Shown: piece by piece, positions 7,398-18,005 of the stretch
Layout: each line of letters begins with the position of its first letter
Numbering within the stretch: position 1 is the first letter of the stretch
Assembly: GCA_019400425.1 (NCBI GenBank)
Contig: JAFREE010000217.1
Span: 1 to 31,908 of the forward strand
Direction of reading: 5' to 3'
DNA length: 31,908 bases
Source: Hymenochaete sp. R1
Lineage: Eukaryota; Basidiomycota; Agaricomycetes; Hymenochaetales; Hymenochaetaceae
Notes under the pieces: model-generated
The model's database searches: none
Seen by the model: only the letters and a program-made list of their open reading frames with translations
Told to the model about the DNA's origin: nothing
Translations under genes and position numbers: made by a program

Positions 7398-10300
7398 ATG
7401 TCCTCTTCCATCGACCATGACATCCCCTGGCCACACTCTTGCGACGTACAAACCGTCCTCAAAGCGGGCGCCATAATCAGCGCATCTAACGGTGAAACTG
7501 ATGCGGCTCCTTCGACAAAGCTTACTGAAGTCTTGCACTCTCGCCTCGCCAAGTTCGACGCGGAGCTCGAGCCGTCCCGATTGCCCCGATCCAGACCTCT
7601 CGATGTCCAAGCACTGAAACTCGACACCGCATGTGCTTCGCTGTACGTGCTGGTGCGCGTGCAGGAGAGATTACTCGCAGATGAAGCAGCAAACGTACAA
7701 GAACCATTGTTGGGAGTGAGGGACATGGCGCAGCTGCGCCTGCACGTCGCTTTATTCCTCACTTGGGGCGTAAATGAACTCCTTCGACGTATACTCCCGA
7801 GCCTCCCCAACAAGCGCTCTTCAAAGGCTCGCATACCACCTGGTACGCAGTTGATTGACCTCACCGCTGCCTATGACGATTATACTCGTCTCGCGCGATT
7901 GCTGAAGGTGTTGCTGAGTACGGTGACGCACCAGAATAAAGACGGGAAACTCACCGTGAGCGTCCTCTCTGGATTATTGCTATCGAGTTCCCTTCCACAA
8001 ATTTTGCGACCATGTATATGCCTCGGCTGGATTCCGAAAGATATGAGGGGTGATTTACCCGAGTCGGAAGATCTCATGCGGTATACCGGTTGGCTACTCT
8101 CAGTGTGCGTTTTTATTCTCCCATTTGAAATAATTTCACCACCAACGCGGAGTTCTCTTTTATGATGCTAGCGTTCCACCGTCCCATGCTATCACCTCTC
8201 TAGGCTCCATCATGTCAGGCGCAGGGCTTGTCCCTCCTTATGCAGTACGAGCCTGCTCCCGACTTCTCAATAACCAATTATTGCGGCCGGGAGGCGTGGC
8301 GGGTCTCTTTTCTGCGACGTTCGGAGAGGATGTATCGGTTACGGAAGCTCCTCTTGAAAGAATGGAATCTGCTGCGAGGGTTCTCACAAATGTTCCCATA
8401 GGAATTATGCCAGAGGCAAGTGAAAATGAACATTTTGGTATCTCATTCTCTAATGTTACTTATTTTCTTGAAAAGAACTTTTACACCGCGATCATTGTCC
8501 GGCTTTTAATGCTTCTCGACTCTGATATGGCGGAAAAGACACCGCCAGCGCACAAACGGGCAGCATCATTTGCTTTGTCGCGCATCGTTGCATTAGAAGA
8601 AGGTAGTAGTGCGGGTAGACAAGGTCATGACATACGAGTGGCAGTTATACGCAAATACTTGCACCTTTGTTTTAGAGTCCAACACGGGAAAGAAACGTTA
8701 ATTGACTACGATAATGGGGCTCCAATCACTATGAAACAGGCGATAAACACGTTTGTCCTCGTTGTTCATCCCGTGAAGGCGATATACATTATCTCGACGA
8801 TTCTAGCCAACGCCGACCCCTCACCGACGCTGATAGAAGTACTCATTCAGCCCATCGTACCAGAGCTTTATTACCTTTACGAATACTTGCGTGAAAGTAA
8901 GGTGGCCGACCCGCAGCTTAGGGCAATCGTTGGTGGCCTCCTGACGACGTGGGGAAGGCTCCTGGACTCTAGCAAAGTCATTGAAGCACTGCACGAGATC
9001 GTTCGTGGACCCGCTTATCAGTGGGGCCCTAGCGAGAGCGAGGAGGGCAGACTTAGCATCTTTCCCAAGTATGTACTCAACCCAACGATTACACCGCGAA
9101 GCTGACTCAGATTCTTGGCCCCCAGGGAAGAAAGTCTTCCTTCATTATCGTTCAACCAGCTTGATGATCTGAAAGAAGGAAAGCTTGATCTTGGATCAGA
9201 CGGAGAGGGAAATCCTCTTGGCCTGAGACCGAATCCTCCCGTATTGGCGAGATTGGTACGGGACCTGAAAAGAGACGATATCGTCACCGCGCTTTACGAC
9301 TTTGCCATGGTTGAGCAAACAAAAACGGGTGATTCTCAAGACACGCTCAGGTTTGAACATCGTGTTTTGTATACATTTAGCTTTTTCTAACGTTTGTGAC
9401 TTTATAGAACTATGATGCTAGTCCAACTCGCCATGCATCTTTCTCAGGTCGACCCTACCTCAGGCTTAACCTCTGATTCCTCCAAAGAACCGAATCTCGT
9501 TCCTTTACTTGCTTTCATAAAGGTGACGTTGGATGGTTCGGTAGGCGGCCAGAAGCTACAGCACTCGAACGGGTTGTCTTTGGAGAGCTTGAAGATAATT
9601 CAAGATGATGAGGACAAATTTGAAGAAAGAGACAGCGACGACGACGATCCTGTTCCAGGCTTAGATGGAGGCTCATCAGAGCGAATCGAGACTATCACTG
9701 TTAAATTGTTGTTGGCAATTCTTCAGAGTTAGTCAAATTCTTTTACCACGTGGCAAATGGCTGATTCGTTTCCTTCAGAAAACCCTGATCTATCACCTCG
9801 AACAGTTCCTCTTCTCAATGATATTTACGCCCAATTGGAGTGCCTCACTCAGTCGAACTTAGATTCGCTTCGACCCCTCGCACGAGAAGCTCGCATAACT
9901 TTGACGGCCCGCCTCGCTGTTCAATCATCCCAAGCTCATTCAAGCCCCAAGAAAAGCGGCCCTCCAGACGGAGAAGAAGACCCGCAACAAAAGTATCAGC
10001 GCGCGTTGAAGCTTCTCCAAGATCCTTTACTTCCGGTAAGGGCACATGGGCTTCTTTTGCTAAGAGAGCTTGTCGCACCCGCCAAATCTAAACACTCTTC
10101 CCGGGCCGTAAATACCAAGGACAAGGTACCCACAACAAATGCGAGTGTGACTATCACTCAAGGCGCTGCTGTGTCTCCACCTTCTGTCCCTCTCGCCCTT
10201 ATCCCTGCGATCCGGTCGATATTCATGCAGGCTTTAGAAGACGACGACTCTTATATATTTTTGCAATCGGTTCAGGGACTCGCTGCGATGGTGGATGGTT

Positions 10301-11348
10301 TCGGGAAAGAGGTGCTTCGAGGGCTTGTCGAGGCGTACGCAGGAGCAGTTGAGAGCGTGGGAGGGGAGATGACCAAGTCTGAGGTAGATCGGAGACTTCG
10401 GGTTGGCGAAGCTTTGAGCCAAGTTATCCGGAGATGTGGCAAGGCACTGAGCGGTTACGGTATGTCGTTTCGAATTGTTTGTTTTTCTCTCATCGACGTG
10501 CCGATATTCTTGGAAGTCGATGGCGTATTTCGGTTGGTTTGGTCTCCACGGAGGGAGGGCCTTATCTATAACCCTTATTCTCTTCATCTCCACAACATCA
10601 GATCGCTTTCGTTACTGACGTTACCAATGCATGTTGAATAGTGGATATCATTCTGCCTCGAGTCTACGCTTTGATACGAGTGGAACACGTTGCAACCACG
10701 TTACGGACGTCTGCTATTTCTATCCTCGCAACTGCGGTAGCCACGGATGCCCTGGCGCTGAATGCATACACTTCGGAGCTGACTTCGGCGATGATAGATC
10801 TCGTCCAGATCGAATCGCAGCGGGCCAAGTCTGCGGCGGAAATGAAGAACGTGGGCCCGGAGACGGGTTCGGCAACGGCAAACGCTCCAACGGAGGAGAC
10901 GGCAGCAAAGGGCCAGGAACGGAAGGGACGGCCGGTAAATGACAATAACGTCACCCGGTCTATAGAGGCGCCGGAAAAGGGCGAAAATGCCGAGCCGAGG
11001 AGGGTCCAGATCGGCGAGGAGGTTCTGGATGGAGATGGAGGCGGTACAGGCGAGGCTAAAGAGGAAGCTGTGCCGAACACGATGGACGGGAGACCGACCG
11101 CGGACGATCCGAAATTTCCGCCTCTGCGTCGGGCGGCGTTGCATTTTCTCACTCTCCTCGTGAGTGCGCAGCTGGCGCGTGAGTACGACAATCAAGGTAG
11201 TCTCGATTTAGATGAACGAGTGTTGCGGAGGGCAGGTGTAGTGCTAAACTATGTTATGTTGACTGACGTTGACGGGATGGTGAGGGCGATAGCTCGACAA
11301 GGCACTGAGTTGATTCACGAGCTCGGCCATGCTCGTATTGCGAGATGA
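7398..11348 (+). CDS. RTP1: RTP1/TANGO6-like HEAT-repeat protein, RNA polymerase II assembly/nuclear import factor
   Basis: Exons: 7398-8104, 8172-9068, 9111-9350, 9408-9727, 9779-10459, 10642-11348; 3552 nt, 1183 aa, frame intact. Yeast Rtp1 helps assemble RNA polymerase II and bring it into the nucleus; TANGO6 is the animal homologue. The protein is almost all helical repeats with weak N-terminal conservation. The recognisable part is C-terminal: KLLQDPLLPVRAHGLLLLRE at about residues 797-816 (RTP1_C1 region) and PLRRAALHFLTLLVSAQ at about 1108-1124 (RTP1_C2 region). An acidic DSDDDD run lies near residue 695. A low-complexity G/E/A/P-rich linker lies between the two C-terminal domains. The last intron is 182 nt, much longer than the others (42-67 nt). 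The start was chosen as the first ATG of the long frame; there is no good upstream ATG. Confidence 0.82.
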
Positions 11349-12014
11349 TAGTTTTTCGGGGGTTCGGGGAGTGGCTAAACAGTGAGCGTCTGACCCCCCG
11401 TGTGGGGGCCCTGGCCGTTTCGGCGCGCGGGTGCTGAGTGTATTGCTCCATCTGCTGAGATTAGGGGTTGAGTCAATACGAAGTACGGTAACTCTAAGTG
11501 TAGTGTATATAATACAAATGGAATGAATTTTCTTATCATAGAATGGAGATCGAAGAGAATTTGGTTCAAAAGGGGTTAGAATGTCTGGAAAGGACAAGAA
11601 AACCGTAGAAACATTGATTTTATGGTTCAATTTATTTCCATATCTAGCTGAAAATTCCCGGCGCGTGTGGGTGTGGCACTCGCACTCAAAAGCAAAAAGT
11701 AACCCCGCGTCTCATCTCGTCTCGGATCCTACTCTCCACCAGCACTCTCCTTTTCATCTTCCCCCCACCATCCTGCTCCATATTCCCCTCTACCTCGCAA
11801 GCAGCCCACCTCTGCCCACCAGGTGGTCTGAGCTCTCCTCGAATCCGTGTATTCACTCATTGTCAATCGCTGGACGAGAGGCCGCATCGAATATCGTCCT
11901 CAAGTCGGTTAGGCAGCAACTTTCTCTGATACTCAGAAGCTGAAAGCAACATCGAGTGTCTGAGACACACAGTCGCCCCGCCTTGGACTGACGATCTCCA
12001 GCAGAAGATACTTT
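11349..12014. other. Intergenic; pyrimidine-rich 5' region of the BTB gene
   Basis: The RTP1-like gene's 3' end is followed by about 370 nt of mixed sequence. From about 11700 to 11830 the plus strand is a C/T-rich tract, the kind of sequence often found just upstream of fungal transcription starts. It most likely serves the BTB gene at 12015. Confidence 0.4.
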
Positions 12015-13547
12015 ATGACCTCTCCATCCGCTATGGATAATGTCCTCGCTATGAGCATAAACGATATTTCGAGCGAGTGGGAAAAGGCTACATCCTTCGC
12101 TGAAGGGAGGGACGTGATCGACTTCGACTTTGAAAACTCCGCACCGAGTTTAGGGTCTTTTTCAGATACCGACAGGAGTGGTTCTCCTAGTGCGGTGTTG
12201 ACACCTCCGGTGAGTGGCGGGCTCTGCGTTTATTTTTAGTGCGGCTTCACCATTGGATGTTGCTGCGATGTATGTTGGTGCGCGTCTTTGGGCTGCACGA
12301 CAAATTACATCAAAGGGCGCCCTTCATCTGTTATGAACATCTGCAATATGCGCGTGGCCCGGTCTCACGCGTTGCGTGCCTTGCCTAGATGCACTTCTAA
12401 TTTCGCATATGAAAATATTCCTTAACAACGATACTGACCGAGAATCTTTACCCAGGATTCGCACTCTGGTTCACCACCAACTGAGAAAGGCACATTCGAA
12501 GGCAATACATGCATCTCCGTCTCGACTTCGTTCTTCCCAGGCGCAAATATCGATTCCTTGCCCACGGACCTCATTATTCTCTCCTCCGATTCCGTCTTTT
12601 TCTACGTAAACGCCAAACGTATTCTCGCTTCCTCGAGCAACGGCTTCAACTCGCATCTGCCCATCAAACGCGCCATGTCGAAGAACTCAACGTCAAAGGA
12701 CTCGGACCAGCAAAAGCAGGAAGGCGAATCCGACCCAGTATTGAACCTTCCCGAAAGTTCTAGCGTGCTAAACATAGTCTTGCATACAATTCACGACATG
12801 TCTTGTTCGCATTATGTCCCTTCGTTTGACGATCTTTCTGCAGCTGTCGCAGCCCTTCGGACATACGGTATATCCGAACACAGAGCCATTGCTCAGGGTA
12901 CCCCGTTATATTCGACGATCCTTTCGTATGCGCCCACCGCACCAATCGACGTATATGCGCTTGCCTCGCAGTATGATTTGCGCGATTTAGCAGAGACGAC
13001 TTCCAGTCACTTGCTTGCATTTCAATTGCCGACACTCACGGACGAAATGGCGGAGAAAATCGGACCAAAGTATCTTAAGAAGTTGTTCTTCCTGCACTTG
13101 GGTCGTTCAGATGCGGTGAGTTGCTTCATTATCATCCAGTTGGACGTTGATGCTTATGAGTATCCCATTCTTACCATGACCGCTTTTATCTTCATTTCGA
13201 TGCCGTCTTACCCGAATTTAGCTCAAGAGGCTTCTCATTTCGCCACCCCAGTTGCACATGCCCACGCCCGATTGCGATTTTTCTGACCAGAAATGCATTT
13301 CGAGCGCATGGTCGTTGGCTATCGCATATCTGACATGGGAATTAAGACCAGACATGAGCCCGAGCGCGGTTGAAAGCACTTTGAACTCCCTTACTGAGAG
13401 ACTCTCATGTGAGGCATGTCGTAAGTCTGTGGGTGATAGGATCCGCGAAGTCGTGGTCCAATGGTCGCTTGTCAAGGTATGTTCCAGAATTGTCGAAGAA
13501 AGAAGCTCCCCATCTCACTTCTTTCATCACAATAGCGGACGATATGA
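12015..13547 (+). CDS. BTB/POZ domain-containing protein of the mushroom type
   Basis: Exons: 12015-12209, 12456-13115, 13222-13476, 13536-13547 (all introns phase 0), giving 373 aa. The final exon is 12 nt, encoding RTI and a stop. Exon 2 holds the BTB-like fold: DLIILSSDSVFFYVNAKRIL at about residues 101-120, then a variable insert, then PESSSVLNIVLHTIHDMSCS, and AAVAALRTYG. It ends with GPKYLKKLFFLHLGR. Exon 3 contributes SAWSLAIAYLTWELRPDMSP and two CxxC-like cysteines (SCEACRKS). BTB proteins mediate protein-protein contacts, often in cullin-3 ubiquitin ligases or transcription. The partner of this fungal subgroup is unknown. The first 65 residues are acidic and Ser-rich and look disordered. 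Intron 1 (246 nt) is long and its donor is the least certain junction. A second ATG lies at 12033. Confidence 0.82.
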
Positions 13548-14320
13548 ACATCAATACTCCGTCCTCTACTGCCTTTTCTCTCTTCTTCGCCTTCGGTCCG
13601 TTTCCAGAGCTCGCCGATACACATGAAGGCATGCTCTGGCTACTTTCGCCAGCATTCTCCCATGAACGTAAGAAAATGAATCGTTCACGGAGATGTGCTT
13701 GCACGCTCTCGTTTTCACTTGATCATGGACTTTTGCAATTCAACCACGCAGCAATATGCTCGAATTCAGGGCTGCAGCTTTAAAAAAAAACTCTCATTCT
13801 CTTTTTGCACTGTCCAAAGCTGCTATACCCAGCCCATCTGCATTCCCCCTTCTCAATCTTGCTCCAGCTCGCATCTGTATTTGTATCAATCGCTCATTCC
13901 GTCCTTCTCGTTTCTCTGCGACTGTTTCTCTCATGCGCAAGGGCACATACACGACTGTAGCTCTTATTCATCCGCATACCATTGTTACTCTATCATTTGT
14001 CTCCGTCGAGTCTCGTCCTGGAGCACGTTTTATTCGATTCTTTCATCCCATCCTCATCATTGAAGCAACTGAGGCTCATATACGGACATCCTCTCTGTAT
14101 TCTACTTCTATTTCTCCTTTCTTCTATTCCCATCGACGATCAATCACTTTCCACTATTTACGACGTTCCGTGCAATGTCCCCTACTCTACTCGACATTCC
14201 CATTTGCAGCGGCATTTGCCCTTCTACCTCTTATCGTATCCTTCCTCGTCAGCCTAGTATCTCATCACCCCTTCCCTCCACTCCGCACTATGTCCCTCCC
14301 CTCCCACTATCCCCGTTGAT
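13548..14320. other. 3' region of the BTB gene and a pyrimidine-rich tract
   Basis: From about 13790 to 14325 the plus strand is strongly C/T-rich (runs such as CTCTCATTCTCTTTTT). Long overlapping frames here (for example 13756-14319) have biased composition and no motifs, so I do not call genes. The tract could be the BTB gene's 3' UTR or the promoter of an unrecognised gene. Confidence 0.35.
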
Positions 14321-15226
14321 GCATCATCGTTGTCCATTTTCTTCTTGACTTTCATTCCAAACTGAACTTCCCTTTCATAACAAAGCAAAAAAGGGATTTC
14401 ATTGTGTAGTAGTAACGTAGTAGTAATTGCAACTAAAAGGGCCAATACACGAGCCTTTTGAATTCAAAGAAGTACTCTATTACTGGTATTGGCGGTAACG
14501 GTGACCGAAGTGAAAATGAAGCTGACCCCACTCGGCGACCGTAGGTAACTGCTGAGTCCGACTCCCTGGCGTACGCTTACGACAATAAACTCAGACACTA
14601 AAAAGTCGTACCCATTTTCGTCAAGAATTTCCGGCCAGGTTGGGAACGGGGGAACATCAGATTGGGGTAAAATTGAAAGAACCTGCCTTTTTCGGATATA
14701 CGCGCTTTGAGGAACCTTGAACGAACGGGTTACGAGTTGAGCGCTTTCTTCTGCCAACTGACCGCAAGGACCTCGATTAATTCACTCGGACTATTTGATT
14801 CTGAAGCTGTCGTCCACCAACTGAAATGAATATGACTCGATATCTTCCTGTAATAGAGAATTGGCCATGCTGGCTCCAGTCTGGTCCTAATAGACGAGGT
14901 CTGGCATCCTACCCGAATATCATGGCGTCGTTCTATCGAGAAGCCGCTACCACTGTTGGGTAGGAAACTGACGTAGCGATCTTGGTATGCAAATCAGTCT
15001 TTGTGTAGGACTGCTTAGTGAAGTCGGTATGGTATCAGCATAAATAGAGCGACAAGGTGAGCCCTCGAACCCTTACCAACCACTGGCAAACAACGACTGA
15101 AAGAATAAAGACAGTTGAAAGACGTTCGCGAAACCACTCCCACCTTGTTCTGTGTGGTCATCATCGTGATCAGTGGTCAGAGCCACTTGGGTTCATAAGC
15201 CCAGTACCCTCTGCAGCTTTTTCGCG
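14321..15226. other. Intergenic, with one weak minus-strand frame
   Basis: A minus-strand frame at 14464-14757 reads like protein (SILPQSDVPPFPTWPEILDE) but has no start or recognised domain. It could be a terminal exon or a remnant. On the plus strand CATAAATAGA near 15040 is a TATA-like element that could serve the coiled-coil gene. Confidence 0.3.
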
Positions 15227-15409
15227 ATGCCATCCACTTCTTTATATCCTCTCGGTGATCTATCGCTTCTTCTATCGTGTTTATCACTCACGCCCTCAAA
15301 GTTGACCATCGAAGACGGCTGATTTCCCTCAATCACAAACCGAAAGCGTGGCCCTGGTACAGTCTCCGATCCCGAATACAACAGTTCCTCTACCAACAAG
15401 AAGTTCAGC

Positions 15410-16531
15410 ATGCGAGGCAACTTCGAATGCAACGTTAGGGAACGAATCGCTGAAGTCAAAAAACCATTTCCCAAAGGAACGACCGAATCCCCTGATGACA
15501 GAACGCTCCTGGTGCATATCCAACGTGTTGAGAGGCTCCTCAATGTGTATCCGTTCAACAAAATATACAGAGACAACCTGTCCTGCATGAAGAAGAACTA
15601 TACTATCCTAAAGGGCTTCGACGATTTCGTCGAGACAGCGAAACTTCTTCCGGATCTTTCGGACTGGCGCCGAGGGCCTTGCGACAGGCTTTTGGAGGTT
15701 TTGGAGCTTCGAATCAGGAATAAAACTAAACTCGTCATGAAGGGCGAGGACATGGAAGAAGATGTTACAGAGGAGATCGCTCTGTTAGGGGGAAAGATTG
15801 AAGAGAAGAGCGCAGAGTCTCGCAAGATCAAGGAGAAAATCGAAAAATCGAAATCGCAAGACAAACATCAGCAAGCAAAGAGGTCCGGAAAACTGAACGT
15901 CATCGAGAAAGACCTCAAGAACTTGGGTGAAAGCCTACTTACTCTCAAAGCGATGCTCCACTTCTTCAAGAAAAATCGTAGGTTGAATATTCCTTGCGAC
16001 AATTTAATTGACCAGTTACAGAAATCAGTCCCTGATACTCATCCACTCCGTTGTCTTCTCTTCGCCGAATGCTTGAATCAGAAACATATCAGAGAGGACA
16101 ACCCCCGCGAGGCATTCGAGGCCCAATACAAAAGATACATCGAGTTAGGGCAGCTTGTCGTCACCGCAAGTCAAATTCCTAGAGAAGACGAACTAGCGGA
16201 AGACGTCGAGGCATTCATTCACAGCATCCTCGAAAGGAGGGCCGACGCTAGGAGACGAGCAATCAAACGAGAGGTTGCACACAAAAACATGTGGTACGAG
16301 GAGCTCAGGCTCTTGGAGAAGAGAAAGTTGCATCTGGAGGACGCGATCAAACACCTTCCACATCCTGACAGCGATGATTTCAGATTCTGGTATACTCATA
16401 TGGTACGAGAGCTAAACGAAGATCTGGACTGCCGATGGGAGAGAAAGATTACCTCGATCCATAAAGCCCTCGAAGCGACGGAAAGCAGACGCGAGTATAT
16501 AACAGCCATGAAAACAGAATTCTTCGCATAG
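15410..16531 (+). CDS. Coiled-coil protein of unknown function
   Basis: The frame is 373 aa, highly charged and almost entirely helical. Residues about 110-180 are rich in E and K with heptad character (EEKSAESRKIKEKIEKSKSQ), indicating a coiled coil; more charged helices follow to the C terminus. There is no signal peptide, membrane segment or recognised domain. The frame is open upstream of the ATG. An alternative model begins at 15227 (MPSTSLYPL) and splices 15254 to 15363, in frame, to add about 25 residues. A TATA-like element near 15040 favours the longer transcript. I do not recognise the family and do not assign a function. Confidence 0.6.
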   Translation: MRGNFECNVRERIAEVKKPFPKGTTESPDDRTLLVHIQRVERLLNVYPFNKIYRDNLSCMKKNYTILKGFDDFVETAKLLPDLSDWRRGPCDRLLEVLELRIRNKTKLVMKGEDMEEDVTEEIALLGGKIEEKSAESRKIKEKIEKSKSQDKHQQAKRSGKLNVIEKDLKNLGESLLTLKAMLHFFKKNRRLNIPCDNLIDQLQKSVPDTHPLRCLLFAECLNQKHIREDNPREAFEAQYKRYIELGQLVVTASQIPREDELAEDVEAFIHSILERRADARRRAIKREVAHKNMWYEELRLLEKRKLHLEDAIKHLPHPDSDDFRFWYTHMVRELNEDLDCRWERKITSIHKALEATESRREYITAMKTEFFA

Positions 16532-16679
16532 CATAGCTACGGAGTTTTATGTCCCGCACAGGCATCGCGGAAAATAATGTTTTAGAAGACTTTGGTATCT
16601 ACAAATCTATGCATTGTAATTATATAATACTTCATAAGTTTCCTTACGAATATCGATCTAACATGAGATGATTGTAGTT

Positions 16680-16924
16680 ACACAGCAGGCATAGTCAAAT
16701 CATTTGGCTGAACATATTCGTCAAAAAGCATGAGATATATTTGTTATATGTTTTGGGGGTTTCTTTGCGTCAATAAATCCGAAAATATATCCTTACTTTG
16801 GCAGGGGGATTAGAATATATTTTCGAATTTTAATGACCCTGAAAACCCCAAAACATATAACGAATATATTTCACACTTTTCGATGAATATGTTAGGCCAA
16901 ATGATTCGACTATGCCTGCTGTGT
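16680..16924. mobile_element. Long palindromic MITE-like element, 245 bp
   Basis: The left arm starts ACACAGCAGGCATAGTC (16680) and the right arm ends GACTATGCCTGCTGTGT (16924). The arms match as inverted repeats over about 85 nt with a few mismatches, including the inner ATATGTTTTGGGG/CCCCAAAACATAT. Even the centre (GAAAATATAT ... ATATATTTTC) keeps pairing. The whole element can therefore fold into one long hairpin. No coding capacity is visible. The immediate flanks (GTAGTT and CTAAAG) show no clear target-site duplication. It lies about 150 bp downstream of the coiled-coil gene. Confidence 0.8.
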
Positions 16925-18005
16925 CTAAAGCGACACGAAATTCTAGCAGGCGTTATGCACCCTCATGGAGAGTGTTTCGTAGGCAGTTCGAGGAGTTAAG
17001 TCAAGTAGGCTGCGGAGATAAGTTGCCATCGTGTTTCAAGCGAGCAATGTGGGTGCTACGGTAGATGGAGGGGTCGAAGGCGGATGGCGCATGTATAGTT
17101 TGGGCTTGAGTTGAGACCAGTAAATAGTAAAAGCAGCAATGAACGCACTCGAGCTATCGTGACCTCATGACTATCCTTGTACAGCAATGAAAATCTCATT
17201 GCAGATGCATTCTCTCGAAGCGTACAAGCAATCGTGCTCAAGTCGTTTTCTTGAATATCAATACGACTTGCATGTCCAAGATGTCGACAAAACTACATCT
17301 CTGACGCTGCCAACCATACAACGGGGTGTATTAGGAATAACTGAGGCCAGATGAAAGCAGAAGTACGATGAGCGAGAGTGTCTCTGCGGTACGGAAGACC
17401 AGTGTGAAGACTGCTGTGTTGATGACGGTGAGAGGTGTGTAGTAGAGGAGAGGAAGTGTGTTAACGTTGCGTCGAGGGCGCCGCGTGCGTCGATCAAGAC
17501 TCACGCTCACGGCCGATGTCCAAGTGAGTTCAACACCTTTGCGACCTCCTCTCAAGTCGATATGCTGTCTCAGCGCCCGTCCATATTCATTATCATGTCA
17601 TCATCAGCATACACCTCGTTGTCTGGACAGAATTATTATTACTTCCCTGAAGAAGCTCTATACCAGTCCGACTTCGTCTCTACGCAAAGCATCCGAGTCA
17701 CCAAAGGGACTCTCAAAACGATGCTTAGATACAGCTTACGCTGACCGTCCGATAAGCAATCTTCAGGAAATGGGACTGGAATACGAGCACTCGTTGATGA
17801 GAGTGGACGGCGTTGGGGAAGACTCGAAGGGAAGCGCTTGACGAAGTACAGAAGGGGCTTGACCGAGAGAGAGAAAATTGAAACCAGAGCTTTGTACGAA
17901 GCACTTCATTGTATGCATTGTGTCTCCAGCTTGAAGTAATGTTCCATCGTCACTTGCATGTGAAAGGGGTCGTAGAGTACAACTGCAAAGCCCTCCTGGA
18001 TGGAA
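16925..18005. other. Intergenic, no supported gene
   Basis: Several short ORFs overlap here. A minus-strand frame at 17331-17555 contains one hydrophobic stretch (AVFTLVFRTAETLSLIVLLL) that may be a relic of a membrane-protein gene, but I cannot assemble exons around it. Confidence 0.35.

Noticed and set aside
7223..7864. 213-codon minus-strand ORF
   Set aside because: Antisense to exon 1 of the RTP1-like gene, which has a supported exon chain.
10664..11195. Long antisense frames on the minus strand
   Set aside because: They overlap the conserved C-terminal exon of the RTP1-like gene and have no motifs; composition shadows.
13756..14319. 187-codon plus-strand ORF after the BTB gene
   Set aside because: It lies in a C/T-rich tract, and overlapping frames are equally open; no domain or start context.
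14464..14757. Minus-strand protein-like frame
   Set aside because: No convincing start, splice sites or domain. Kept only as a note in the intergenic entry.
17331..17555. Possible relic of a DUF6534-like membrane protein on the minus strand
   Set aside because: Only one hydrophobic stretch; no flanking exons with family motifs could be found.
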